Assembly (NCBI GenBank): GCA_902768985.1
Contig: CACXNA010000009.1
Coordinates: 1-64,000, forward strand
Reading direction: 5' to 3'
Length of the DNA: 64,000 nt
DNA from: an uncultured Bacteroidia bacterium
GTDB lineage: Bacteria > Bacteroidota > Bacteroidia > Bacteroidales > UBA932
The stretch's first letter is position 1. Every line of letters begins with the position of its first letter. Under the pieces are notes generated by a model, which saw nothing but the letters and a program-made list of their open reading frames with translations, was not told where the DNA came from and made no database searches. A program made the position numbers and the translations under genes. This document shows, one piece after another, positions 52,322 to 59,426 of the stretch.

Positions 52322-53791
52322 ATGAAAAAGATCTTTGCGGTTGCGACGCTCGCCGTCGCGTTCAGTGCCGGGTTGTATGCCCAGCAAAGAATCATCCTTC
52401 CGGACCTGCTTCAGGGAGAAATTGTGCTTCAACAGCAGACTGACGCCCGGATCTGGGGGAAAGCCGCTCCCGGAGCGCAGGTAACGGTGAGCACCCCCTG
52501 GAACGGGCGTGATTACCGGACGAAGGCCGGGGCGGACAGCCTTTGGAGCGTGGGTGTTGCGACGCCGGAGGCCAGTTATACGCCCTATGACATAACAATT
52601 GCCAGCGGCCGGGACCAGGTGGTCCTGGAGGATGTGCTGATTGGCGATGTCTGGATCTGCGGAGGCCAGAGCAATATGGCCATGCCTGTTAAGGGAATGT
52701 ATAACTGCGCCGTGGACCAGGCCGCTGAAACCATCCTGCATTCTGCGAAAAACAAAGGCTTGCGTTACGTGACCGTTGAGCAACACCAGGCCACCGAATC
52801 GGACCCGGGTTACTTCACAAAAGGCAGTTGGCATAAGAGCGGTCCCGCCACGGCGGGGGACTTCAGTGCCACGGGCTACTTCTTCGGCCAGGCACTTCGC
52901 GAAGCGCTGGACTATCCGGTCGGATTGATCAGCTGCAACTGGAGCGGTTCCTTTGTTGAGGATTGGATGGACAAGGAGCTGGTGGAGAAGTATCCCAACC
53001 AGGAGTTGTTCGGTGCGGAGTTTACGAAAGCCCCCACCAAGATGTACTACGGTATGTTTGAGCCCGTCAGCCGTTATACGGTTAAGGGAATGATCTGGTA
53101 CCAGGGCGAGTCGAATGTCGGCAGTCCGGATTACACGGAACGTCTGCTGGCGGCGGTTGATCTGTGGCAGCGCAAGTTGGAACTTGAAAAACTCCCGTTC
53201 TATCTGGTTGAGATAGCCCCGTTCAACTACAATAAGGGTTTTGACCTCTTGTCCGGCGACCTGCGCGCACAGCAGCTCAAGGTCGCCCGGTCTCTGCCGG
53301 AATCCGGGTTGGCTTGTACAAATGATTTGGTGTACGCCTATGAGGCTGACCAGATCCATCCTGCCCAGAAAAAGGCCGTCGGCGAGCGTCTGGCCATGCT
53401 TGCACTCAGCAAGACGTATGGATTTGGCAACCCGTGCGAAGGCCCCGTTTACAAGGAAATGATTGTAGATGGTGGGGCCGTGTCTGTCCTGTTTGACAAC
53501 GCTCCCAATGGTTTTACCAATAACGGCGACATCCAGGGCTTCGAGCTTGCCGGCGAGGATGGTGTCTTCTATCCTGCCAAGGCGACCGTGGGCTTTGCCC
53601 CGATGCGGCAGACTCCGGGCGCACAGCGCGGTTTCGGCATGATGGGCTTTGCCGTTCGTCTGACTTCGGACCAGGTTCCTGCTCCGGTGGCGGTGCGTTA
53701 TGGCTTCGGCCCGTTCAAGCCGGGCAATTTGCATAATGTTGAAGGCTTACCGGTCTATCCGTTCCGTACGGATGACTGGCCCTTGAAATAA
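52322..53791 (+). CDS. Sialate O-acetylesterase-like (SASA) carbohydrate esterase
   Basis: ATG 52322 gives a signal peptide (MKKIFAVATLAVAFSAGLYAQ); the longer frame overlaps the previous gene. The 489-residue protein has an N-terminal beta-sandwich (about 25-105, LQGEIVLQQQTDARIWGKA), then the SGNH esterase with Ser117 in ICGGQSNMAMP, GMIWYQGESN and the Asp/His pair in YEADQIHPAQKK. Members deacetylate sugars such as sialic acid or acetylated polysaccharide. It is the last gene of the SusCD operon; a terminator follows. Confidence 0.85.
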   Translation: MKKIFAVATLAVAFSAGLYAQQRIILPDLLQGEIVLQQQTDARIWGKAAPGAQVTVSTPWNGRDYRTKAGADSLWSVGVATPEASYTPYDITIASGRDQVVLEDVLIGDVWICGGQSNMAMPVKGMYNCAVDQAAETILHSAKNKGLRYVTVEQHQATESDPGYFTKGSWHKSGPATAGDFSATGYFFGQALREALDYPVGLISCNWSGSFVEDWMDKELVEKYPNQELFGAEFTKAPTKMYYGMFEPVSRYTVKGMIWYQGESNVGSPDYTERLLAAVDLWQRKLELEKLPFYLVEIAPFNYNKGFDLLSGDLRAQQLKVARSLPESGLACTNDLVYAYEADQIHPAQKKAVGERLAMLALSKTYGFGNPCEGPVYKEMIVDGGAVSVLFDNAPNGFTNNGDIQGFELAGEDGVFYPAKATVGFAPMRQTPGAQRGFGMMGFAVRLTSDQVPAPVAVRYGFGPFKPGNLHNVEGLPVYPFRTDDWPLK

Positions 53792-53815
53792 TTTTGGTTA
53801 AATTTGGTTGGAACG

Positions 53816-53843
53816 GCCGGCGTCCTGAGGGGCGCCGGCTTTT
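53816..53843 (+). terminator. Rho-independent terminator
   Basis: A 7-bp G/C stem (53816-53822 with 53833-53839), extended inward by about three pairs, is followed by TTTTG; it ends the SusCD operon. Confidence 0.7.
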
Positions 53844-53889
53844 GTAAACCGGCATGCGCGTCAATCTGGTATTTTCCTTCCGAAATGAT

Positions 53890-53897
53890 TATATTTG
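53890..53897 (+). promoter_or_regulatory. -7 promoter box TATATTTG for the second permease-kinase pair
   Basis: Perfect consensus 51 bp upstream of the ATG at 53949. Confidence 0.6.
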
Positions 53898-53948
53898 CGT
53901 GACGACAGTTTTCTCGACAATTGTAACCTGCTGAATAAGAAATAGCCT

Positions 53949-55112
53949 ATGGAGTCCAAACAATCCAATGTGGCCAAGCTGGTGCCGGTCATGATTGCCT
54001 TCTTCACGATGGGATTCGTGGATATGGTGGGCACGGCCACCAATTATGTAAAAGCGGACTTCGCGCTGTCCGACACGATGGCGAACTTCTTGCCGTCGAT
54101 GGTATTCCTTTGGTTCTTCCTGCTGTCGGTTCCGACCGGCCTGCTGATGAACCGGATCGGCAAACGGAAGACCGTGCTCCTCAGCCTCGTGGTCACGGCC
54201 GTCGCGCTGATCCTGCCGCTGTGCGGCTACAATTATCCCGTACTGCTGGCGTCGTTCTGCCTGCTGGGCATCGGGAATACCCTGATGCAGGTGTCACTCA
54301 ACCCGCTCGCGTCCTGCATCGTCAGCGGCGAGAGATTCGCCAGCACGCTGACCTTCGGGCAGTTCGTCAAGGCCATCGCCTCGTTCATCGCGCCGATCCT
54401 GGCGAGCTGGGCTTCGCTGCAGTTCGGCAACTGGCGGTTGCTCTATCCGATTTTCCTCGTGTTTGCGCTGATTGCCATCGTTTACCTGAGCCTGACGAAA
54501 ATCGAGGAGGAGATTCCGAAAGACAAGACTTCGAGTTTTATCGATTGTCTCAAGCTGCTGGGTGACGGCTCCGTGTTGCTGCTCTTCCTCGGCATCGTGG
54601 CCCATGTGGGCATCGATGTCGGTGTGAACACCTGCGCGCCGAAGATCATCATGGAGCGCCTCGCGCTGCCGCTGGAGAAGGCGGGCATCGCGACGAGCAT
54701 CTATTTCCTGTTCCGCACCCTGGGCTGCCTGTCCGGCTCTTTCATCCTGGCGAAGTTCCCGCTGAAGAAGTTCTTCGCGGTGAGCGTGTGCCTGATGGTC
54801 CTGTCGATGATCGGCCTGTTCGTGTGCCGCAGCCTCGCCGGGCTGTACGTTGCCATCGCCCTGGTGGGCTTCGGCAACTCCAACATTTTCTCGATGGTCT
54901 TCTCGCGGGCGCTGTACTACCTGCCCGAGCGGAGCAATGAGATGTCCGGCCTGATGGTGATGGGCATCATCGGCGGCACGGTCTTCCCGTTGCTGATGGG
55001 CATCCTGTCCGACGCGATGGGCACGCAGACTGGTTCCGTGATCGTGATCAGCATGGGCGTGGCGTACCTGGTGTACCTGGCCGCGCGTTTCCTTAAAGAG
55101 AAAACAGCATGA
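53949..55112 (+). CDS. MFS sugar permease (FucP-like, probable fructose transporter), copy 2
   Basis: The 387-residue permease is of exactly the same length as the copy at 41488 and nearly identical in sequence (both open MESKQSN and share MGFVDMVGTATNYVKADF and GLLMNRIGKRKTVLLSLVV). Substitutions are scattered and conservative. Its codons are visibly richer in G/C at third positions than those of copy 1. It overlaps the following fructokinase start in the same ATGA way. It probably imports fructose; having its own promoter and lying past a terminator, it may be controlled separately. Confidence 0.87.
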   Translation: MESKQSNVAKLVPVMIAFFTMGFVDMVGTATNYVKADFALSDTMANFLPSMVFLWFFLLSVPTGLLMNRIGKRKTVLLSLVVTAVALILPLCGYNYPVLLASFCLLGIGNTLMQVSLNPLASCIVSGERFASTLTFGQFVKAIASFIAPILASWASLQFGNWRLLYPIFLVFALIAIVYLSLTKIEEEIPKDKTSSFIDCLKLLGDGSVLLLFLGIVAHVGIDVGVNTCAPKIIMERLALPLEKAGIATSIYFLFRTLGCLSGSFILAKFPLKKFFAVSVCLMVLSMIGLFVCRSLAGLYVAIALVGFGNSNIFSMVFSRALYYLPERSNEMSGLMVMGIIGGTVFPLLMGILSDAMGTQTGSVIVISMGVAYLVYLAARFLKEKTA

Positions 55113-55957
55113 GCAAGAAAGTAATTGTGGGCCTCGGGGAGATCCTCTGGGACATGCTCCCCTCGGGCAAGGCCCTCGGCGGGGCTCCGGCCAACTTCGC
55201 CTACCACGCGCAGCGCCTCGGCGAAGAGGGCTGGGCGGTCAGCGCCGTCGGTGACGACCCGCTCGGGCGCGAGATTCTGGACATCGTGGCCGAGAAGCAG
55301 CTGAATAACATCATTTCCGTCACGGAGAAGCCCACCGGAACGGTGGCCGTGAAGCTGGACGATCGGGGCGTGCCGAGCTACAACATCACCGAGGACGTGG
55401 CCTGGGACAACATCCCGTTCACCCCGGAGATGGAAGCGCTTGCCCGCCGCGCGGACGCGGTCTGCTTCGGCTCGCTGGTGCAGCGCATGGCTTCCCGCGC
55501 GTCCGTGCTGCGTTTCCTGCGCGCCACGCGCCCGGATTGCCTGAAGGTGTTTGACATCAATCTGCGGCAGCACTACTATTCCCGGGAGGTCTTGGAGGAA
55601 TCGCTCCAACTGGCGGATATTCTCAAGATCAACGACGAGGAGATCCGGACCGTGGCCGGCCTGTTCGGCCTGAGCGATGACGACACGGCGGCCTGCCGGG
55701 CGCTGATCGCGCGCTACGACCTGCGGCTGGTCATCCTGACCCGCGGGCCGCAGGGGAGCGAGGTCATCACGCCGGAGGCGGTCATCCCCCAGGCGGCCGG
55801 CGAGGCCGTCGTCGTGGACACCGTCGGCGCCGGCGACTCCTTCACCGCCGCCTTCGTGGTGGCGTACCTGCGGGGCGACTCGCTCGCGGACGCCCAGCGG
55901 CTGGCGAGCGATACCGCTGCCTATGTTTGCTCCCGCAAGGGGGCGATGCCCGTTTGA
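55109..55957 (+). CDS. PfkB-family fructokinase, copy 2
   Basis: The 282-residue kinase matches copy 1 throughout: KVIVGLGEILWDMLPSGKAL, GAPANFAYHAQRLGEEGWAV and the catalytic VVDTVGAGDSFTAAF. It is translationally coupled to permease copy 2. Like that gene, it is more G/C-rich at third codon positions than its counterpart at 42648. Confidence 0.88.
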   Translation: MSKKVIVGLGEILWDMLPSGKALGGAPANFAYHAQRLGEEGWAVSAVGDDPLGREILDIVAEKQLNNIISVTEKPTGTVAVKLDDRGVPSYNITEDVAWDNIPFTPEMEALARRADAVCFGSLVQRMASRASVLRFLRATRPDCLKVFDINLRQHYYSREVLEESLQLADILKINDEEIRTVAGLFGLSDDDTAACRALIARYDLRLVILTRGPQGSEVITPEAVIPQAAGEAVVVDTVGAGDSFTAAFVVAYLRGDSLADAQRLASDTAAYVCSRKGAMPV

Positions 55958-55977
55958 TATTTTTTCGGGATATTCAT

Positions 55978-55985
55978 TATCTTTG
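55978..55985 (+). promoter_or_regulatory. -7 promoter box TATCTTTG adjoining the L,D-transpeptidase start
   Basis: Perfect consensus ending 8 bp before the ATG at 55994, so little or no leader is expected. Confidence 0.55.
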
Positions 55986-55993
55986 TCCCCGTT

Positions 55994-56506
55994 ATGAAGA
56001 AAGTCCTTTTCCTTTTGCTGGCCCTGCTGCCGGCGCTGGGCGTGCGGGCACAGGCACCGTTCGCGAAGTATCTCAACCAGGTGGATTCCGCCCCGTTCAT
56101 CGTCGTCGACAAGGAGGCGCTCAAGCTCACGCTCGTGGACGCGCAGGGCGAAGCCATCAAGGAGTACGGCTGCTCCTGCGCCATCAACTATGGCGCCAAG
56201 AAGGTCCGCGGCGACCACAAGACCCCGGAGGGGACCTTCAAGATCAACGAGTTGCTCAACGCCAAGGGCCTCTCGCATGACTTCAAGGACGGCAAGGGTC
56301 CCGTCAAGGACGCCTACGGTCCCTGGTTCCTGCGCCTGGACGTGCCGGGCTTCTGGGACATCGGCATCCACGGCACGCCGTTCCCGGAAAGCATCGGGAC
56401 GCGCGCCACGGAAGGCTGCATCCGCCTGCGCAACGAGGACATCCTCGACCTGAAGTCCCGCGTCAAGCTGGGCACCGTGGTCATCATCCTTCCCGACCCG
56501 GTATAA
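55994..56506 (+). CDS. L,D-transpeptidase (YkuD)-family protein
   Basis: The 170-residue protein has a signal peptide (LGVRAQ, about residue 20) and a YkuD domain: FIVVDKEALKLTLVDAQGE, DHKTPEGTFKI, His126 in GIHGTPFPES and nucleophile Cys142 in RATEGCIRLRNED. The usual Ser-His-Gly-Cys is Thr-Glu-Gly-Cys here, so the residue two before the cysteine is Glu140. It would act on periplasmic peptidoglycan stems or as a carboxypeptidase-like relative. It is monocistronic. Confidence 0.82.
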   Translation: MKKVLFLLLALLPALGVRAQAPFAKYLNQVDSAPFIVVDKEALKLTLVDAQGEAIKEYGCSCAINYGAKKVRGDHKTPEGTFKINELLNAKGLSHDFKDGKGPVKDAYGPWFLRLDVPGFWDIGIHGTPFPESIGTRATEGCIRLRNEDILDLKSRVKLGTVVIILPDPV

Positions 56507-56541
56507 AAAAGTGTTTAACATTCTGGTACGATATTCGTCTT

Positions 56542-56575
56542 ATTATCGGAGTTGCTTCACCGCGGCTCCGATAAT
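56542..56575. promoter_or_regulatory. 10-bp inverted repeat abutting the DUF4252/sigma operon promoter
   Basis: attatcggag (56542-56551) pairs with ctccgataat (56566-56575) across a 14-base spacer. Its right arm touches a TTAGTTTG box (56575-56582, one mismatch to TAnnTTTG) that ends 6 bp before the ATG at 56589. It may be an operator or a terminator for the upstream gene, although no T run follows the second arm. Confidence 0.5.
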
Positions 56576-56588
56576 TAGTTTGTGATAT

Positions 56589-57095
56589 ATGAAAAAGTAT
56601 TTATTGTTATTCCTCCTGCTGCTGCCGCTGACGGCCTCCGCCGCGCGGCCGAACAAGAAGAATGTCTCCCAGCGGGAGGTGGCTTCCGTCGTGTCCGAAT
56701 TCCGCCACTGCGACGGCGTCGAGGTGATGCGTCTGGGATGGCTCGGCACGGCCCTGGTCAAGGGCGTCGCCGTCCATGTCGATGACAACGACGACGACCT
56801 GCGCGAGATCCGTCAGGCGCTGCGCGGCATCAAGGGCGTGACCGTGATGGAATACGAGAGCGCTGCTCCCGAGGTCCGCGAGCGGGTGAACCGTCGCCTT
56901 TCCAGCATTCTGGGTAAGCGCGAGATTTTGATGGAAGTCAAGGACGATGGCGAGAAAGTGCAGATCTTCGGCGTCCTGGACGACGCCACGGGCCTGGTGC
57001 GGGACATTGTTTTCCATTCGCCCAGCGACTGCGCGCTGATCTGCATGTTCGGCAGCCTTCCCCTGGACGTGATCGGCAAAATCGCAGCCCAATGA
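56589..57095 (+). CDS. DUF4252 protein, first gene of the sigma operon
   Basis: The 168-residue exported protein (MKKYLLLFLLLLPLTASA) has the two-repeat DUF4252 fold: a helix/strand block with SVVSEFRHCDGVEVMRLG, then ILMEVKDDGEKVQIFGVLDD and a C-terminal CALICMFGSLPLDVIGKI. DUF4252 genes typically accompany ECF sigma/anti-sigma pairs in Bacteroidota; their function is unknown. Its stop overlaps the sigma-factor start (ATGA). Confidence 0.82.
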   Translation: MKKYLLLFLLLLPLTASAARPNKKNVSQREVASVVSEFRHCDGVEVMRLGWLGTALVKGVAVHVDDNDDDLREIRQALRGIKGVTVMEYESAAPEVRERVNRRLSSILGKREILMEVKDDGEKVQIFGVLDDATGLVRDIVFHSPSDCALICMFGSLPLDVIGKIAAQ

Positions 57096-57571
57096 CGAAC
57101 GCACGTTTCCAGAACGAGTGGCTCTCCCTCGCCGGTGAGTTCTACCGCGTAGCCTTCTACATCCTCGAGGATGAGGCCGAAGCGGAGGACGCCGTGCAGG
57201 AGCTGTTCCTGAAACTCTGGAGCGGACGGGATGCGCTGGACGGCATCCGCAACCCCAAGGGGTACGGCATCCGGGTGCTGCGCAACCTCTGCCTGGACCG
57301 CATCCGGCGCAGCCGGAAAATGGAGACGCCCGCCGTCCTGCCCGAGCCCGAATGGCCCGGCCGCCAGGACGAGGCGGTGGACGAAAAAGAGCGTCTCGCC
57401 AAGGTCCTGGACGCCATCAAGTCCCTGCCTGACAGGCAGCGGGAAGTGCTCACGCTCCGGACCCTGGACGGGCTCTCCTACGAGGAGATCGCGGAGCGTA
57501 CCGGAATGAATCAACTCACCCTGCGCGTGGTGCTTTCGCAAGCGCGCCGAAAAATAAGAAATGTGATATGA
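57092..57571 (+). CDS. ECF-type RNA polymerase sigma factor
   Basis: The 159-residue protein has sigma region 2 (EFYRVAFYILEDEAEAEDAV, VQELFLKLW, GYGIRVLRNLCLDRIRR) and region 4 (LPDRQREVLTLRTLDGLSYE, EIAERTGMNQLTLRVVLSQA). It overlaps DUF4252 upstream and the anti-sigma-like gene downstream, so the products are coupled. It probably directs its own operon; the inverted repeat at 56542 lies at the right place for control. Confidence 0.9.
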   Translation: MTNARFQNEWLSLAGEFYRVAFYILEDEAEAEDAVQELFLKLWSGRDALDGIRNPKGYGIRVLRNLCLDRIRRSRKMETPAVLPEPEWPGRQDEAVDEKERLAKVLDAIKSLPDRQREVLTLRTLDGLSYEEIAERTGMNQLTLRVVLSQARRKIRNVI

Positions 57572-57954
57572 AGACCCTCGAAGAAATAGAAAACCTCAGC
57601 CTCGAAGAACTGGAGCAGAAAGCAGCGGAGGCCGCCGCCCCCGTCCCTGACGGGCTGGAGCGCCGCCTGCGGCAGGCCCTGGCCGCCCGCGAACTCGCGG
57701 ACGCCGCCCGGCCCCGTCCCGCCCGCTGGATTCCCTACGCCTCGCTGGCCGTGGCGGCTGCTGCGGCAGCCCTGGTCGTGCTGCCGCAGCGCGGCCCGAA
57801 GGACACCTTCGACGACCCGCTCCTGGCTTACGCCGAAGTGGAAAAGGCCTTCCAGACCATTTCCAATAAAATGTCCGTCGGCATGGATATCGTCCGCGAC
57901 GCGGAGCAGACCGCCGGCATGCCTTACAACACCCTTAACAAGATCCAGAAATGA
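57568..57954 (+). CDS. Small single-pass membrane protein, probable anti-sigma factor
   Basis: The 128-residue protein has an acidic, helical N-terminus (about 1-50, LEEIENLSLEELEQKAAE), one transmembrane helix (about 53-70, ASLAVAAAAAALVVL) and a short extracytoplasmic tail. Sequence similarity to known anti-sigma families is not evident, but size, topology and its position directly after an ECF sigma gene, with overlapping starts on both sides, support that role. Confidence 0.6.
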   Translation: MKTLEEIENLSLEELEQKAAEAAAPVPDGLERRLRQALAARELADAARPRPARWIPYASLAVAAAAAALVVLPQRGPKDTFDDPLLAYAEVEKAFQTISNKMSVGMDIVRDAEQTAGMPYNTLNKIQK

Positions 57955-58436
57955 AACGCATAATCATCCTTTTTGCAGCCCTGCTGCTCACAGTCTCCGC
58001 CTTCGCCCAGAACGGCAAGAGCATCTACCAGAAATACTCCGACGCGGAGAATGTCTCCGCCGTCTACGTCTCCCCGGCCATGTTCCGCCTGATCGGCCAG
58101 ATCCCCGACCTGGAGGTCGGCGACGACAATGTCAACCTCACCCCGGTCATCCGCTCGCTCTCGGGCCTGTACATCCTCAACAGCGAGAACGAGACCGTCA
58201 ACGGCTCCCTGCGCGCCGACGCCGAGCGCTTCATCAATTCCGGCAAGTATGAGCTCCTGATGGAGGCCAAGGACTCCGGCGAGGTCGTCCGGATGTACAC
58301 CCTGGGCAACGACAGGACCATCGAGGGCTTCGTGATGCTTGCGGCCGAGGCCAACGAGGTGACTTTCATCTGCCTCGACGGCCAGATGCCCCGCAAGGAC
58401 TTCGAAGCGCTCCTCTCGAAAGAAATGAACAAGTAG
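57951..58436 (+). CDS. DUF4252 protein, last gene of the sigma operon
   Basis: The 161-residue exported protein (MKRIIILFAALLLTVSAFAQ) has the DUF4252 fold: YQKYSDAENVSAVYVSPAMF, a second half ELLMEAKDSGEVVRMYTLG and FICLDGQMPRKDF. It is a diverged relative of the protein encoded at 56589, so the sigma and anti-sigma-like genes are bracketed by DUF4252 genes. Its start overlaps the preceding stop. Confidence 0.8.
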   Translation: MKRIIILFAALLLTVSAFAQNGKSIYQKYSDAENVSAVYVSPAMFRLIGQIPDLEVGDDNVNLTPVIRSLSGLYILNSENETVNGSLRADAERFINSGKYELLMEAKDSGEVVRMYTLGNDRTIEGFVMLAAEANEVTFICLDGQMPRKDFEALLSKEMNK

Positions 58437-58447
58437 CCGAAATTGAT

Positions 58448-58455
58448 TATATTTG
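58448..58455 (+). promoter_or_regulatory. -7 promoter box TATATTTG adjoining the NlpC/P60 start
   Basis: Perfect consensus that ends 6 bp before the ATG at 58461; it implies a leaderless or near-leaderless transcript. Confidence 0.55.
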
Positions 58456-58460
58456 TCCGT

Positions 58461-59417
58461 ATGAAACGGACAATCCTTCTCCTGGCGGCGCTGGTACTTT
58501 CCGTACCCGCCGCCTTTGCGCAGAAATACGACGGCCCCGAATGGGCGGTCGTCAATTCTTCCTCCTGCTTCCTGCGGCTGAAACCGGACTACGAATCCGG
58601 CAACGAGACGCAGTGCCTGATGGGCACGGTGCTGCGCGTCAAGGGCGCCGAGCGCTACTGGCGCCAGGTCGACGCCCCGGACTACAAGGATGTCTGGACG
58701 ACGGAGCTCAACGTCGCCTTCATGGACGAGGCGGGCAAGGACGCCTGGATCGCCGCGCCGAAGTACGTCTGCTGCGTGGAGTACACGCGCATCTACGCGG
58801 AGCCGTCCACCGTGGCGGCGCGCATCGGCGACTTTACCCTCACCGACCTGGTCCGCAAGGGCACGGAAACCCGCCGCGGCTGGGTGCAGGTCTTCCTGCC
58901 TTCCGGCCGGGAAGGCTGGGTGCGCGCCTATGAGGTGATGGATTTCGACGAATGGGTCCGCACCCGCGAGGCCACCCGCGAGAACCTGATCGCGACGGCC
59001 TGCCGCTTCCTCGGCACGCCCTACATGTGGGGCGGGGCGAGCGTCAAGCACTTCGACTGCAGCGGCTTCACGCAGTTCGTCTACCGCCAGTGCGGCATCG
59101 TCCTGCCGCGCAACGCCCGCGAGCAGATCTACACCGGCGAGGAGGTTCCGTACGATTTCGATCAGATGCAGCCCGGTGACCTGCTCTTCTACGGCACGCC
59201 CGCTACCGCGAAAAAGAAAATGGTGGTCGCCCACGTGGCGATGTACTACGGCGATAAGAAGATCATCCACTCTTCCCAGGTGGTGCGCATCAGCTCCCTG
59301 ACGCCCGACGGCGAGGACTTCTACGACCGCGAGCCGCTGGCCGTCCGGCGGATCCTGGGCCACGTGGATACGGGCGAAGGCATCCGCAGCGTCGCGGTGC
59401 GTCCGTGGTATTTCTAA
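58461..59417 (+). CDS. NlpC/P60 (C40) cell-wall peptidase with SH3-like domains
   Basis: ATG 58461 gives a signal peptide (MKRTILLLAALVLSVPAAFA); the in-frame TTG at 58443 lies upstream of the promoter. Two SH3-like modules (about 25-155, ending in GWVQVFLPSGREGWVRAYEV) precede the C40 domain with Cys200 in FDCSGFTQF, His258 in VVAHVAMYYG and a later polar residue in KIIHSSQ. Such proteins cut the gamma-D-Glu-to-diamino-acid bond in muropeptides. The gene stands after the sigma operon with its own promoter. Confidence 0.87.
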   Translation: MKRTILLLAALVLSVPAAFAQKYDGPEWAVVNSSSCFLRLKPDYESGNETQCLMGTVLRVKGAERYWRQVDAPDYKDVWTTELNVAFMDEAGKDAWIAAPKYVCCVEYTRIYAEPSTVAARIGDFTLTDLVRKGTETRRGWVQVFLPSGREGWVRAYEVMDFDEWVRTREATRENLIATACRFLGTPYMWGGASVKHFDCSGFTQFVYRQCGIVLPRNAREQIYTGEEVPYDFDQMQPGDLLFYGTPATAKKKMVVAHVAMYYGDKKIIHSSQVVRISSLTPDGEDFYDREPLAVRRILGHVDTGEGIRSVAVRPWYF

Positions 59418-59426
59418 TTATAAGGC

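Noticed and set aside
53904-53926. Possible third copy of the 19-bp element near the permease copy 2 promoter
   Set aside because: Only a partial match around ACAATTGTA, and it lies downstream of the -7 box instead of 33 bp upstream.
41488-55957. Composite transposon flanked by duplicated cassettes
   Set aside because: No transposase, terminal inverted repeats or target duplications are visible; the duplicates are ordinary metabolic genes.
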